Assembly (NCBI RefSeq): GCF_003711515.1
Contig: NW_021167081.1
Location: 1,951,170-2,015,169, forward strand
Origin: Sodiomyces alkalinus F11
Lineage: Eukaryota > Ascomycota > Sordariomycetes > Glomerellales > Plectosphaerellaceae
DNA length: 64,000 nt
Reading direction: 5' to 3'
Part shown: one piece after another, positions 33,791 through 45,648 of the stretch
Numbering within the stretch: the stretch's first letter is position 1
Layout of the letters: each line of letters starts with the position of its first letter
The notes under the pieces: model-generated
What the model was told of the DNA's origin: nothing
Database searches by the model: none
Seen by the model: only the letters and a program-made list of their open reading frames with translations
Program-made: the position numbers and the translations under genes

Positions 33791-34899
33791 CCTGTAATCT
33801 CGGCTATGCGTATCTCCAACTTTGGTGGGTCGCTTAGGTAATGAGGAGCGATAACGTAAGGACCCGGTGGCCGGGGTTACTTCCAAACATTTGAGAAGCG
33901 AGAGGCACAGCTTTTTTCCCTCCAGTTCCATTCTTCCTCCACCCATCTTTTTAACTCCCAACAACCATTGCCGCGTCTTTATCCGACACGTCCGCTCTTT
34001 TCTACTCGCATAATGGGTAAGCTCGCGCGTTTTTTATCTGGTTCCTATTTACCCTCCTCGAAAAGAACGCGCGTTTCCCGACGAAAGCAACATGATGAGA
34101 TCCCATTCAACCCTCCACATCAAAATAGGAAGAGCCGTCTGAGACTCACCCCGGGTTTTTCGTTCGCCTCCTTCTCTCCTTCGTGGGGAGGGGGAAAGCG
34201 AACGGGCCCCTCGGCTTTGTCCCTCGTTTGTATTTCTCGTCCTGTCTGGCGCCGGGGACGCCTGGAGGTTGCGGACGCCAGGACATTTGTATCGTCATAT
34301 GCAATTTGTTCCGGCATTAGCTTCCGTTCCCCTGGGGTTTTCGGACCTGGCCGTCGGACTGGACGGGCGGCGAGGGCGGTGGGGTTGGTAGTGCTTTTAA
34401 CTTGGGTTTCTGAGATTTTGCTTTTCGTTCTTTTTTTTCTTTTCTTCTTCTGCCTTTTGGTGGTTTGGCCTGGTGGCATTTTGTTTGCGGCTCGTGAGCT
34501 TGTGCTGACCGGGCTCTAGGGCGTTGACTTCCGTCTCCCTCGGCGGTCAATTTATCGATATTGCGAGAGAAGAGTTTCAGTCTTCGTAGTATCTTCCTGG
34601 GAAGGTGAAGAGGTGGCAACATAGGTGGGAGGCGAGTTGGTCACAAGGTCACCCAGGGGTCAACGAGGTTATCCACGGGTTATGGTAGATTAGAGCGAAC
34701 AATATATAGTTTGGTTCAATGTTGTATTCCCACCACTGCCGTGCAACTCCATTCGCCGTATTTTCCCCTTATCTATCATGAGGAACTCCCGGGTGCTTGT
34801 CTAGACCAGCACAAGAACAGACCGTTTAATGTCAACCCATTCGACGCCTCTGCCAAACATCTGCCCATCCGGCGGCCACACTCATAATCCATCCTCGTC
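33791..34899. other. region between TIR element and mph1 3' end
   Basis: 1.1 kb without a recognised gene. At 33930-34012 there is a CT-rich leader-like stretch ending in ATGGGTAAGC at 34013, which looks like a start codon directly at a 5' splice site, but no matching downstream exon was found. A Lys/Arg-rich minus-strand frame at 34120-34479 mirrors a T-rich plus-strand tract and has no recognised family. Confidence 0.4.
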
Positions 34900-37800
34900 C
34901 TAGCTTTCCTCCACAACACCCCGCCTCCGGTTCTGCCTTCTCACATCCTTCTGGGGTGCAACGTCGCTATCGTCAGAGTCCAGAAACGGAAAATATCTGC
35001 CAGTAACCCGTCTTGGAGGTGCTGCCGCCGGTTTTCTCGACTGGACTGCCTTGTCGAGGTCCGGAAACTCATCTAGCGACTCTTGTGTCGGTGGTAATTC
35101 CAAGGGGACCAAGGAAGACTTCGCTCTGGACGCAGGCTCTGTCACCCTTCCTCTCGCTTTAACCGAGAATGGTGACGCCACGGGACAGGTGGGCAGTGTC
35201 GAGGTGAATTGGCTAATGGGATGGTCGTCCTCGACGATGAAGTCGAGCAAGTCTGCACCACTGTCGGAACCATCTGTTTCCATGACATCGCTGGTCCGTT
35301 CGCAATCATCTCCCAACTCGTCGCTGTTGATGCCACCCTTCCTCTGTCGACGGCGGCTCTGCGGTGTCTTCCCCAGCGGCTTCCTCTTTTTACCCGGCCT
35401 GCTATGTTTGACACGTTTCCGCCCCGAAGGTGCTGCTTGATCGTCTTCGTCGTTTGGAGCCTCCTCTGCATCAGACTCAAGGTTGATTGGCCGATGATCT
35501 TCCAGAGTAACTTTCGACCTCCGTTTCTTTGACCGAGGTTCTCCCTCCAAACCCCCATCACGAAGAACGGCGGCATCTGAAGAGCGTTTTTTGGCAGAAC
35601 TCCTCTCCTCATCCGTATCAGGAGCTAATGGCGGCGGAGGGATTTTCTGCCAATTGCTGGTGTCCTCTTCGCCATATGGATAAGCCCATCTCTCGCTCGG
35701 CTGTTTATATTTCGTCGCCCAGGCCTGCATAAGCTTCACGAACTTCTTGGTTCGCACACCATGCTTCACCCTCCCAACAGGTCGGAGGCGCCGATTTAAT
35801 CGAGGGTACGCGTTGACATCCACAACCTGGGTTTCCTCGACGTTCTTGTTACTATAGGGTAATGACCTATAGTTACGATCAAGCTCGGACATCTGTAATG
35901 GAGTGAGCAGCACCGACTCGAAGGGAGGAATGTCAACCAATTCATCCAATTCGTCTGGTTCGGGTGGCTTCGTCTTTTTAGGCCGACCCCTTTGGCCACC
36001 GGTTTCCGGTTGACCCAAACGGGATGCCTTGACAAAACCAGTCTCGACCCCATCCGGCATGTGAAATTTCTTGGCTGGCATCTTTTTCGGCTTGGTCTTC
36101 GATTTTCGTCTGCGGGGCTCAGGGAGCGAAGTGTTCTGTGTGTTCTCGATGGGAATGTCGATGTGCCGCATGTCCACTTCAGGGCGTGTGTCGCGAGGGA
36201 CGATGCGGGCGGAGAGGTCATGGCGGAAGTTGAACCGGCTGCCCTCGCATATCAGGGCTTGCATCGACTGGTAATTTTCCTTCGCCCTGGTAAAGTTGTC
36301 CTCTTCTTTGCCTCTCATCAGAAGCAGGACGACGTTGCCTTCGCGTTTACGACCCGTTCGGCCCATCCGTTGAAGCATCCGGATAGGGGAAGACGACGCA
36401 TCGTAACAGACGATCAAGTCGACCTGGCCAATGTCCAGACCTTCTTCTCCGATCGACGTGGCCACAAGCACGTTGTAATGCCCGTCTTTGAACTTCTCCA
36501 CGGTTTCTATTTGCTCCGCTTGCTTCATCCCTGCCGACCTTTTGGATTCGGCCTGGCCTACGAAGACGGTAGCGCTGATGAGCGGCTTGTGTATGTTGAG
36601 AGCTCGCACAATTTCCTCGGCACTGTCTCTGTACTCGCTAAAGACGATGGCTCGTGTCGAGGTTACCCCTTGTGCGTCGATGAAGTGGTTCAGCATGGTA
36701 TTGGCAAGTTCAGTCAACTTTGGGTGGCCAACGAAGTCGGGGATACGCAGCCACCGGTCCACCTTGTCCATCATTTCCTTAAAATTCGGATTCGAAGTGA
36801 CTTGTTGCTTGTACTTGGATGCCCTCTCCCCTTTCTCCTCGACGCTGCTGCGGAAGTCCTTGACATTCTCGTAGAAGGGTTTAATGCCGTGGAAGTTGAG
36901 CAGTTTTATCGAGTGTGCCAGAGACTTGAGAATGGAAAAGATGGCTCTCATCATATTTTGCAAGGCCTGCGGCTTATGTCTCCCCGAAACACCGAACCAT
37001 TCCTTCTCTTGTTGCATCAACCCGTAGGTGGTGATACTCATGGGATCCCGGCCGAAGTAGATGTTCTGCTGGGTCAGCTTGTCCATGAGAGGCTTCAGCG
37101 CCTTTGTGAAAAGATCTTTGATTTCGCACATCTCGTCGGAGGGGTCGAGTACGCGTTGGTCTATGTTTCGTTGTTGAACATACTGACGAATGTCAATGGA
37201 GTCCTCGGTGCGAATCTCGGTATGAGAAATCCCCAGATTGTCGATTACTTCTTGAACTGTTTCTACCTTGGACCCAGGCGTTGCCGTCAAAGCCAGGACT
37301 CGGAAGAAGGGGTTGAAACGGCGCATTTGTTTCACTACTTTGGCATAAGCGTACTCGCCGGTTGCGCGGTGGGCTTCGTCAACCACGAGGAGCACGATCG
37401 ATTTCGGATCCGCATAGCCACGCGAGATGTCGTTCAAGAGCGTCTGAGGTGTCATGAAGAATACGCGCTTGGACCCCCATTCGTCAACACGCAAGGCAGG
37501 TGCAGTCTCCCCCGTCAGCATGGTGGTGTCGGACCGAGGGATTCCCACAATGTTGAAGCAGGCGTCAACCTGCTGGGCGACGAGGGGTTTGGTCGGCGCG
37601 ACGAACACAATCTTGGCCCTTTTGGTCCACCGGTAATAATTCAGCATGACAGTCGCGGCGATGAACGTCTTTCCGAGACCAGTGGGTAAAGCCACCAGCG
37701 TGTTGTTGAACAGACCGTTCTTGACAATGCTATACTGGTAGTCTCGAACGGCCCCAAGGTTATTTGGATATACCCAGGTTTTGAGGGCCACTGTGTCTAG

Positions 37801-38259
37801 TTCATGATGACAAGATGGCCCTTCCGGGTTGTTCCCACGGTAGATTCGCCCGAAACCAGGCTGGGAGGCGGAGGCGTGAGATTCTCCATGGTCATCTATA
37901 GTTTCACCGAAAAGATTGGTCTGGCGGAACGAATTTGACCCTGTTCTAGCAAAGCGTTGTTGGGGAGGACGCCTCGCTGCCTTCGTCGAAACAGCCACCT
38001 GTCTCGTGGATGCAGAAGGCTGTTGCTCAGGAGAGGATGAGAAGGCGCCGTCAGGAAGATCTGTCAAGTTGTTACCCTCAACTTGGTTCTGGTTCTGCGA
38101 GACATTGCTATCCCCGCTGACAAGCCGAGTAGGGAAGTGGAAGTTGGCGTTGGGAGTGGAGCTTGACCCGGGCGCTGACGAGGGCCCGGAGGTGCTCTGT
38201 TCAAAAGCTTGTGCCAAGTCTTCATCAGCAAGGTCGTCATCATATTCGTCAGAGTCCAT
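34900..38259 (-). CDS. mph1: ATP-dependent DNA helicase Mph1 (FANCM/Hef family)
   Basis: A single exon encodes 1119 aa. Mph1 is a 3'-5' superfamily 2 helicase acting in the nucleus on D-loops and stalled forks (error-free bypass, crossover control). The sequence shows the Q-like RDYQYSIVKNGLFNNTLVALP region, Walker A PTGLGKT (about residues 192-198), VDEAH (about 293-297), motif III ALTATPGS, an insert domain between the RecA lobes (about 380-520), and motif VI QRMGRTGRKR (about 629-638). The C-terminal ~400 residues are basic/acidic and low-complexity with several KKRRSK-type nuclear signals. The ATG at 38259 (MDSDEYDDDL) was chosen; the frame continues upstream only to a GTG. It is divergent from mex67 with a 1.39-kb gap. 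Confidence 0.95.
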   Translation of the reverse strand: MDSDEYDDDLADEDLAQAFEQSTSGPSSAPGSSSTPNANFHFPTRLVSGDSNVSQNQNQVEGNNLTDLPDGAFSSSPEQQPSASTRQVAVSTKAARRPPQQRFARTGSNSFRQTNLFGETIDDHGESHASASQPGFGRIYRGNNPEGPSCHHELDTVALKTWVYPNNLGAVRDYQYSIVKNGLFNNTLVALPTGLGKTFIAATVMLNYYRWTKRAKIVFVAPTKPLVAQQVDACFNIVGIPRSDTTMLTGETAPALRVDEWGSKRVFFMTPQTLLNDISRGYADPKSIVLLVVDEAHRATGEYAYAKVVKQMRRFNPFFRVLALTATPGSKVETVQEVIDNLGISHTEIRTEDSIDIRQYVQQRNIDQRVLDPSDEMCEIKDLFTKALKPLMDKLTQQNIYFGRDPMSITTYGLMQQEKEWFGVSGRHKPQALQNMMRAIFSILKSLAHSIKLLNFHGIKPFYENVKDFRSSVEEKGERASKYKQQVTSNPNFKEMMDKVDRWLRIPDFVGHPKLTELANTMLNHFIDAQGVTSTRAIVFSEYRDSAEEIVRALNIHKPLISATVFVGQAESKRSAGMKQAEQIETVEKFKDGHYNVLVATSIGEEGLDIGQVDLIVCYDASSSPIRMLQRMGRTGRKREGNVVLLLMRGKEEDNFTRAKENYQSMQALICEGSRFNFRHDLSARIVPRDTRPEVDMRHIDIPIENTQNTSLPEPRRRKSKTKPKKMPAKKFHMPDGVETGFVKASRLGQPETGGQRGRPKKTKPPEPDELDELVDIPPFESVLLTPLQMSELDRNYRSLPYSNKNVEETQVVDVNAYPRLNRRLRPVGRVKHGVRTKKFVKLMQAWATKYKQPSERWAYPYGEEDTSNWQKIPPPPLAPDTDEERSSAKKRSSDAAVLRDGGLEGEPRSKKRRSKVTLEDHRPINLESDAEEAPNDEDDQAAPSGRKRVKHSRPGKKRKPLGKTPQSRRRQRKGGINSDELGDDCERTSDVMETDGSDSGADLLDFIVEDDHPISQFTSTLPTCPVASPFSVKARGRVTEPASRAKSSLVPLELPPTQESLDEFPDLDKAVQSRKPAAAPPRRVTGRYFPFLDSDDSDVAPQKDVRRQNRRRGVVEES

Positions 38260-39650
38260 AGCGGCGGGTCGGGGATCAAGCTGAGAGAGATGGACTAGAG
38301 GTGACAGGCGTGGCACGTAAAAGTCGAGGGCATGGCGATTAAGGCGTCACTCTCCCGAAGACGTCTTTACGGTGCATTTCGATGCTTGAATGGAATATTA
38401 TCTGGCCGCCGCTAGTGAAATGTCATGGTCAACATGGCGACGCCGCTTGAAAGAGAGTCGAGGTGTGTTGTTTGCGATGAAATAATGGTCAATCGTCATT
38501 CGTCAACATGGAGATGACTGCTGGAGAAGTTGCTCGGTACCTCAGCAGCTACGACAAACGCCGCGTGCCCTGGCGCGTCAAGGCTCTTTTTGACGCGAAA
38601 CAGCCTCCGGATCACATGACCTAGAATGAGTCATCCATTAATGGCCACAACATGACCCAGGGATGTACCGAAGATGTCTCTCTCACTTTGGTTTGTGAGC
38701 TGTTTGTAGGCTGTTTGTTGGTACGTTTGGAAGATTTTCTTGCGAATATTCCACGGCCTTTCCACTTCTCGGTAATAATCACCAATATCTCTTATCATTT
38801 GACTCAACTGCATTGGACTTTTAGGTAGCCTGCTCTGAGTTCCCTTCTACGTGTACCTCAGACACGAAAGGTAACTTTCCCCACTAGGACGGAAACTTCG
38901 TCATGACAAGTGGAGACGGTTTCTCCCTTTTCCTATTGGTAGCCTCGTGACCCCACCATGTCTGCCTGGCCTGCCTCGGTGCCTCTCCCCGTCACCTTTG
39001 TTGGTGGAACGTACTTTGGGGCAGGCCAAGAAATTCTCTTTAAGGAAGACAACATCCACCAACGGCCTTCCTTTTATTAGCCTTGCTCTGTAACCACCTT
39101 TCCTTCCTACGTCAATCGCAACATTCCCCTTTCAACTACACCTTTCACCTATCACACACTATCCCATCCTTCTTTGTCAATGCGCCAGGGTGTTCAACGC
39201 TCGGCTCACATACTCGCCCGCCAGCAAAGTTAATTTCTATTGTCAAACTTTGCGCGCCGCTCGACTCGACCGTTTTAAACACCTGGCCGGAACGGCCATT
39301 GTCTCGCGCTTCCTCGCTGCGAAGACAGCCGGCATCTCAACTGCATCTGTCTAAATAAATCGCGGACCCTCATCGCCTTTGTCCTAATCCTCGCTCCTCC
39401 CATCCGTCTGTCCCCTTTGTTCCTCTTCTCGACTCTCGATCTTGGGTTCATCGAACCACATCGACGTTCCCACCAGGGACGCCCAATAAAAGGAGGAAAA
39501 GAATAAGAAGAAGAAGAAGTCGCAAACGCAACTTCACAGTCCTAGAGCCCACCTCACGAACGTCCCCCTCATCTACGTCGACCACCCAAAATCCTCACTC
39601 CTACTTCCAATACGGGACAAACAGTACATATTTATCTTCCATACTCTGCG
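38260..39650. other. divergent promoter region mph1/mex67
   Basis: 1.39 kb between two divergent starts. From about 39080 to 39650 the plus strand is CT- and AC-rich with an AAGAAGAAGAAGAAG tract near 39506, consistent with a long mex67 leader. No gene is supported. Confidence 0.5.
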
Positions 39651-41825
39651 ATGGCACCTCCTACTCGAGGCCGCGGCGGCCAGTCGCGCGGGTCGACAAC
39701 ATCCGCGCCGAGGAAGTCAACACGAGGTGGCATTCAGAAGACGCGCAGCCGCCCAATACGAGTCGATAGGGATGGTGATCTTGACATGGATGCTGGAAGT
39801 GGAGCACGCCGCAGCAACAGGCCTCCTCCAACTGATCCCGGCACTGGAAGACCCCAGAGACAAGGGGCTACCACTCGGAGCACTACAAAGATCCAGCAAG
39901 TCATATCTCGTCATTTGAGTGGCGAAGGCACAGACATGGTCTCGAAGAGGAAACCACAGGGAGGCCCTCTCGTCTGGTTAGAGGTAAAGGGTCTGAAGGA
40001 GAGCAAGGCCGCGAGCAACCCGGACGGCGGTTTGCGGGATCTGCTTGCATTTCTGGAACGCAAGGCGACCGGCGTGGCATCAAGGATCAGACCAGTGGTG
40101 GTCAAGAAGGTATGTTTAGCTATCGGCGATGCTCAAGGGAGCCACATAGGGGTGCCGAATGGTCCAAGCTCGTTGAATCGCCAGTTACGCCGCGGAACGA
40201 GAGCGAAAATTACTCCCATACTGTGTCTACTTATACATGTGGCCGCACTGTCATTCTCTGGCCGAAAGTATTTTGCTAACTGTCGGTAGTCGAACATGAG
40301 AGGCGCGGTGGTGCAGATTGCATCTAGCAAGGAGGATGCGGAGGAAATCATCAAGCTGAACAATTTCAGCTTTGCCGGCGCCAAGCTGGAAATCTCAGAC
40401 TCCGACGGCTCGCTGGCTCAAGCCAACGCTGCCTCCGCCCAAGCTCAAGATGTGAAGAGCAAGCTCACCGATGTCCTATCACAACGGTACATGACCGATA
40501 CGAAGCTGTTGAAGCTCGACGCTCTGAGCCAGGACCAGGCTCTTGTGGCAATGGGCATCTTGGAGTCCAAGGATCGGGTCGAAAAGATGTTCAGGGTCAT
40601 GATGAAGATATGCGACGAGCTCTTCAAGACAGCCAAGGACAAGATTGACAACATCCAGAGCATCAGCCTGGCCAATAATGGCATTGAAAACGCCACGCAG
40701 GTGGAAGAGCTGGCGGACACATTCCCGGACCTCGTGCATTTGGAGTTCAGCGGTAACCAAATATCCACCGTCGCCCAATTGGCGGCGTGGAAGGGCAAGT
40801 TCCGGAAGCTGGAGACTCTCCACTTAAACGGAAATCCCATTCCTGTGGCAGACCTCAAGACTCGGGCAGCGCTTGTGGAGTATTTTCCCAAGTTGCGGGA
40901 CTTGAACGGCGAGCAATTGACGCCGGAACATATTGAACAACTTCGGGCGGCCACTCGCCCTGCGCCGATTCCCCAACACGGCCCCGACTTCCGCGATGCC
41001 AATGGCATAGGCGAGACGTTTCTTGTCGATTTCTTCGCGGCATTTGATGCCGACCGCCACGGGCTTCTCGCCAAATACTACGACGAAGAGAGCCAGTTCT
41101 CCCTCGCCGTCGATACCAACTCGATCCGTAATAAGGATGCTCCTCCGCCGCTGTCCTGGTCGACCTACATACCAAAATCGCGGAATCTCACGCGAATCAC
41201 CACCCCGGGAGCACGGGCTGCCAGGCTTCTCACCGGCAGGGAGTCCATTTTCAAGATTTGGAGCGAGCTCCCGGCAACACAACATCCGAATATCAAGGAA
41301 GACATCTCCAAGTACATCATGGACTGCCATCTGCTGTCGGGACTCGCGGATCCCAGTGGCTCAACAGGCATCGGGCATGACGGAATGATCATCTCGGTAC
41401 ACGGTCAGTTTGAGGAGTACGACGCAGCGTCTAGTCAACGAGGCTTGCGAAGTTTCTCCCGCTCCTTCGTCCTGGGCCCCGGCCGACCCGGAAACAACCC
41501 TATTAGGGTCGTTAGCGACATGCTCCTCTTGCGAGCCTACAACCCTCTCCCCAACATCTTCGCCGCGGGTACGGCCCAGCCGGAACCGTCAGATGACCAG
41601 GCACTCCGCCAGGCAAAGATCGCGGAGCTGTCAAAACAAACAAACATGATCCCCGCCTATTCGGAGATGTGTCTCTCGGAAGTTGGGTGGGACTTTGACC
41701 AGGCCGTTGCTAAGTTTCACGAAACCAAGGTAAGTTAATGTTACACGCCCTACGCCCCTCGATGATCAGTTCGCTAATACTGCCGATAGGCCGTGCTGCC
41801 CGCCAATGCATTCGCCAGCGTGTAG
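39651..41825 (+). CDS. mex67: mRNA export factor Mex67 (NXF/TAP)
   Basis: Three exons (39651-40109, 40290-41729, 41790-41825) encode 644 aa. With Mtr2, Mex67 carries mRNPs through the nuclear pore. The Arg/Gly-rich N-terminus (TRGRGGQSRGST) is an RNA-binding tail. An RRM-like domain spans the exon 1/2 join (GPLVWLEVKGL, IRPVVVKKSNMRGAVVQIAS). Leucine-rich repeats follow (IQSISLANNGI, LVHLEFSGNQI, LETLHLNGNPI). An NTF2-like domain starts at GETFLVDFFAAFDADR and contains the loop ISVHGQFEEYD and SFSRSFVLGPG. The C-terminal TAP-C/UBA domain reads MIPAYSEMCLSEVGWDFDQAVAKF; its last residues (AVLPANAFASV) come from the 36-nt third exon. All introns are GT-AG and in phase 0. Domain order and length match the family. 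Confidence 0.95.
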
Positions 41826-44800
41826 GAAATGCCTGGCATCCAATTTACGACCGGCATGGAACTGGATCAGAGGAGCCTGATGATGGTGTCTTGACCGTCT
41901 TCTTAACCTTGGGCTTCTCGTCATTCTGTCATTCTATCATGTGCAATTACACTCGGGCCAATGAACAAGCAGATTGGCCCCGAGAAGCGAAAACTATGAA
42001 GCGTGCTCCCACTGGTTTTGGGAAGGGGAGGAACATGGGAATGGAAAAAACGAATGAGAATTCAGAGGTGGATTATGGCATCGCGACCTGCATAGATCAG
42101 GTCATCCAGCGATAGGGCTACTACCAGCGGCATATACAGCGGCATTAAATGCAAAGTGAAACAGAGCGTTTTGAAGCACACGTCAGAAGGGGTTATGTCT
42201 GGGATGTCATCAGTGTTATGCGTACTGGTTTTGGCCGACTCAGCTAATCACCCACGCGTAGTGGCTCGTCGACTAACAAATAATAATAATAATAATAATA
42301 AAGAAATGGAAAAAGGAAGGACGCAGAGAAGGCGATGATGAGCCGAGGGGAAGTGCCATATATTCAGAATGGTTTACGAGGCAAAGGACAAACAGACGAA
42401 GAATTGACTAAGGCTGTCAATGATGGAACTACTGGGGTCGGCAAATTGACGCCATCTCGCCCGATGGGCCTTGTTATTCGGAGAACATGTTAATTAGCGC
42501 TAGGTAGCTTTATGAGGAATTCATTCAGAGCCAACAAATGTTGATTTGAAAATAATAATTTAAAAATTACTATTTCAAGTCTTATTTTAGATTCGCTGAA
42601 ATATTAGAAGTATTGTGTTCTGCCATTGAACTAATAAGACGAATTTTTATTTAAAAACCGACTACGAGTGATGGCGGCTAGTGGGCATTCTGCTACCTCG
42701 TGGCCTAGTTCTCGTGTGTTGGACCTATCCGTAAGTAATGCGCTGTTATGAGCCGGACGCCAGCTCGAAAGACATGATCATCGGAGATGGGCTTGCGGAT
42801 CTCCCGGGTGGAGGTTTTCATGTTGGGTTAGGCCCGCCTAGATCCGATATCACACATCCACTGGACAATGGGTTGGTCCATTCCAGTCGAGATACAGTAG
42901 ATCGGCGGGTCGAAGAAGGTATGAGCATCTCCAGATCTATAATAGGGGTTGTAATGGTGTTTCTGCCCAAAGTTCGTCTCAAAAGCTACCTTAGCTGGTG
43001 CGCGAAATGCGTGCGAGAGATGTCAGCTTCACTGTCCACCTGGAACACGCACACGACCTGTCCTGTTGTGGTCATCTGTGGCGGCTGAACAGGGCTGTGG
43101 TCGGATTCTCTCGCTGTCAGTTCGGGCTCCTGCCTGGTTTACGATGGTGCTGAATTTCGAGGGGGAGAAAGAAAAGAAGAAAAGAAAAGAAAAAACAGTC
43201 CCAGAATGCTATGGAAGCGCCAGTTTAAGGTCGTCGAGGAGTTTGTCAGTAACTCATCCACATGACAAGCTACCCGGCCTTGGCGTGCAACGGCGGCCAA
43301 ACGTAGAGGATCATTGGCTACTCACCTGAGCGTCTTTTCTGATATAGGTAAGGTACCGTACGTATCGGTATCACGCTTGATATCCCCCTCGATGGACGTC
43401 GAGTCTAATTCATATTCGTACTATACGGTCGACTATACATACCTATGCATACATACTGGGCCTTTGGTGCCATGCCGCCGTTTTTGGCCCATTCCCCTGA
43501 AACGACAACCACAATCGCTTGGGGTGTGATTACAACGTACGAACAATCTGCCTTAGGTAATCGAGTTGAACAGGGTCCATGGGTTGTGATTGAAGGGCCC
43601 CAGAACCCGTTTGGACCAAGAGTGGGGCAGGTGCCCAAAGCCCCCTTTTAGCGCGTTTCAGTCGCAAGGTCTGTTCACAATAGAACCAATTAAAGATAAC
43701 CACTGGATGGATAAGGTATGGATCCATTTCTCTCTCGTTCTTTCTTCTCCTCGCGGAGACTACCAAAGATTGGGGATGACGACAGAGATGCCAGTGTTCA
43801 GACTCAGATCTCACCTCCATCTGTACACGTACGTGTCAAATCCTCGTTGAACATCGACGACACTTCTCAAGCGTCGATTTGAGAAGCTTCGCCAGTTCTT
43901 TGTGTATTCTTCTCAATAAAGCCGAGTACCATGCCGACCTATAGTGGGCCCGCCTTACATCAGCAAAGGTTGCAAATATTCAGTCATCTTCGACTTGAGG
44001 ACCAGGAGTATGAGCTGCTCGAGCATCATCGGTCATTTCACTCCTTCAGACTTACACCCTGGAGGCGGTCCTCAACCTTCGTAGACCGTTAATTACCTAA
44101 TGCCTAGCACTACGGCTGCTCTGCATAACGCGCCATACAACGTACGCTCCAGAAGATCCAACAGGAACGTCGGTTCTACCGCTGAATGCCATGCCAGGCA
44201 CGGAAATTCCTCGCCTTCCTGATTGGACCAAGAGTGTGTCTCCCCCTTATATCCCCTGGATACTACCCCGTACCCTGGTCCGGATCCCTCTCCCAACCCC
44301 TGATTTAACGGACCCATCGACCCAAGTACCATGACCCCGTATAATACCTAACTCCACACTCTATTTACCGGAAATTGAAAGTAGCTTCGAGTTAATGGCT
44401 ACTTGAAACTCCGACGTTCTATCCCTGCTCGAGGATCCTAACATTGGGATGTTGTACCTCCTGATTCGCTGTTCAACTCAACTCTCATGCCGCCCCCTGT
44501 CTTCGCGTATCCTCGCCTGGTCATCGCAGATGGAAGGCCCAGCACCAAACCATCGGCCGCAATTCTGACTTGGGCCTGACTTCCGGTGTCCTGTGCACCC
44601 TCTCCCGCCTCCTCCTGTTCCTGCTAACCACATCCCCCCTTTTTTCTCTCTGCTCCTGTTGTTTCGTTCGTTTTTCTTGCGCACTCGCGATTTTCATTCT
44701 CATTTTTTCCCCGGTTTCTTCTCTCTCACCGGGACTCTGCCGCGTGCTCGTCTCATTTGTGAGTCGATGAGACAGGACAGGACATTTTGGCTGAATCGAG

Positions 44801-45648
44801 TATCCTTATGCTTTGATTGCCATTGCTTTTCGACCACTCTTCCTCGTCTGGCACGTTTGTCTTCTTCCGCCGTTTCGTTTCGACAAGATATCCTCGAAAT
44901 CATTTAGCTTCTGTTTCGCACTTTTCACGAGCCAACACCTTGCTTGTCTCGGTCTGCACGTACTAGGGCCGTATCTGCAGGGCAGCCTCTCATCGCACGA
45001 CACATCTGACACATTTGTTTCTTCCCAAACCTCGAGAGACTGGGCATCCAAGGGACAGTGCTGCGACACTTACTCCCTCAGAAACCCTAGACCCCCGGAC
45101 GACCTCGTGCATCCATCATCTCTCCCTCGCCGACTGCCGTTGGCAAACACGAGAAAATCTTCTCCTGTCGATCAAACCTGGTTCACTTGACGGTCTCTCT
45201 GGCATGTCTTAGAGACTGCCATCATCCGCTCTAGCTCTTATCGCAGCCTTCACGTTTGCTCTCGCGTTGTTCGGCCAGTATCGAACCGCCTCCCATTCCA
45301 TCTCTCGCGGCTTTCGATTCGACGCTTTGCCGGGCTCCTGCCGCCGCTGGTCACATTTTCCTCGAATTTGTTTCCCGTGAGAAGTTCGTGTCATCCACGC
45401 CGTTTCTCTTCATCCAGATCTCATCCACAGAGAAAGGAGCCTGGGATACAGGACGACTCCTGAAGCCTGACAACAACAATCAATACGCCGGGTACTACCA
45501 GTATCTAGCCATGCAATATTAGGAACCGAGCCACTGGGGAATAGCAGCGAGGACGGACACCTCATCCTTCTTCACTTTTTTTTTTCTTTTTTCTTTCCTG
45601 GTCCCAGCTTATCTTGTATCCCGTCCGCCAGTCGAAAGTGGGATCACG
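41826..45648. other. 3.8-kb gene-free region before the kelch-like gene
   Basis: No supported gene. It contains a TAA microsatellite (42281-42301), an AT-rich patch at 42530-42660, and a stretch of GTAC/GGTACC motifs near 43345-43440. From about 44480 to 45607 the plus strand is CT-rich and looks like a promoter and leader. At 45213-45300 a plus-strand frame reads RLPSSALALIAAFTFALAL, signal-peptide-like, but is preceded by an in-frame TAG. A polypyrimidine tract and CCCAG at 45570-45607 form a strong candidate 3' splice site. Confidence 0.45.
42281..42301. repeat. TAA trinucleotide microsatellite
   Basis: Seven uninterrupted TAA units in gene-free sequence downstream of mex67. Confidence 0.9.

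Noticed and set aside
34013..34519. ATGGGTAAGC after a leader-like stretch, suggesting a ribosomal-protein-like first exon
   Set aside because: No downstream exon with recognisable sequence could be found before mph1. The open frame itself has no family resemblance.
35992..37689. 565-codon plus-strand frame inside mph1
   Set aside because: Antisense shadow; the minus strand carries all helicase motifs in one intact frame.
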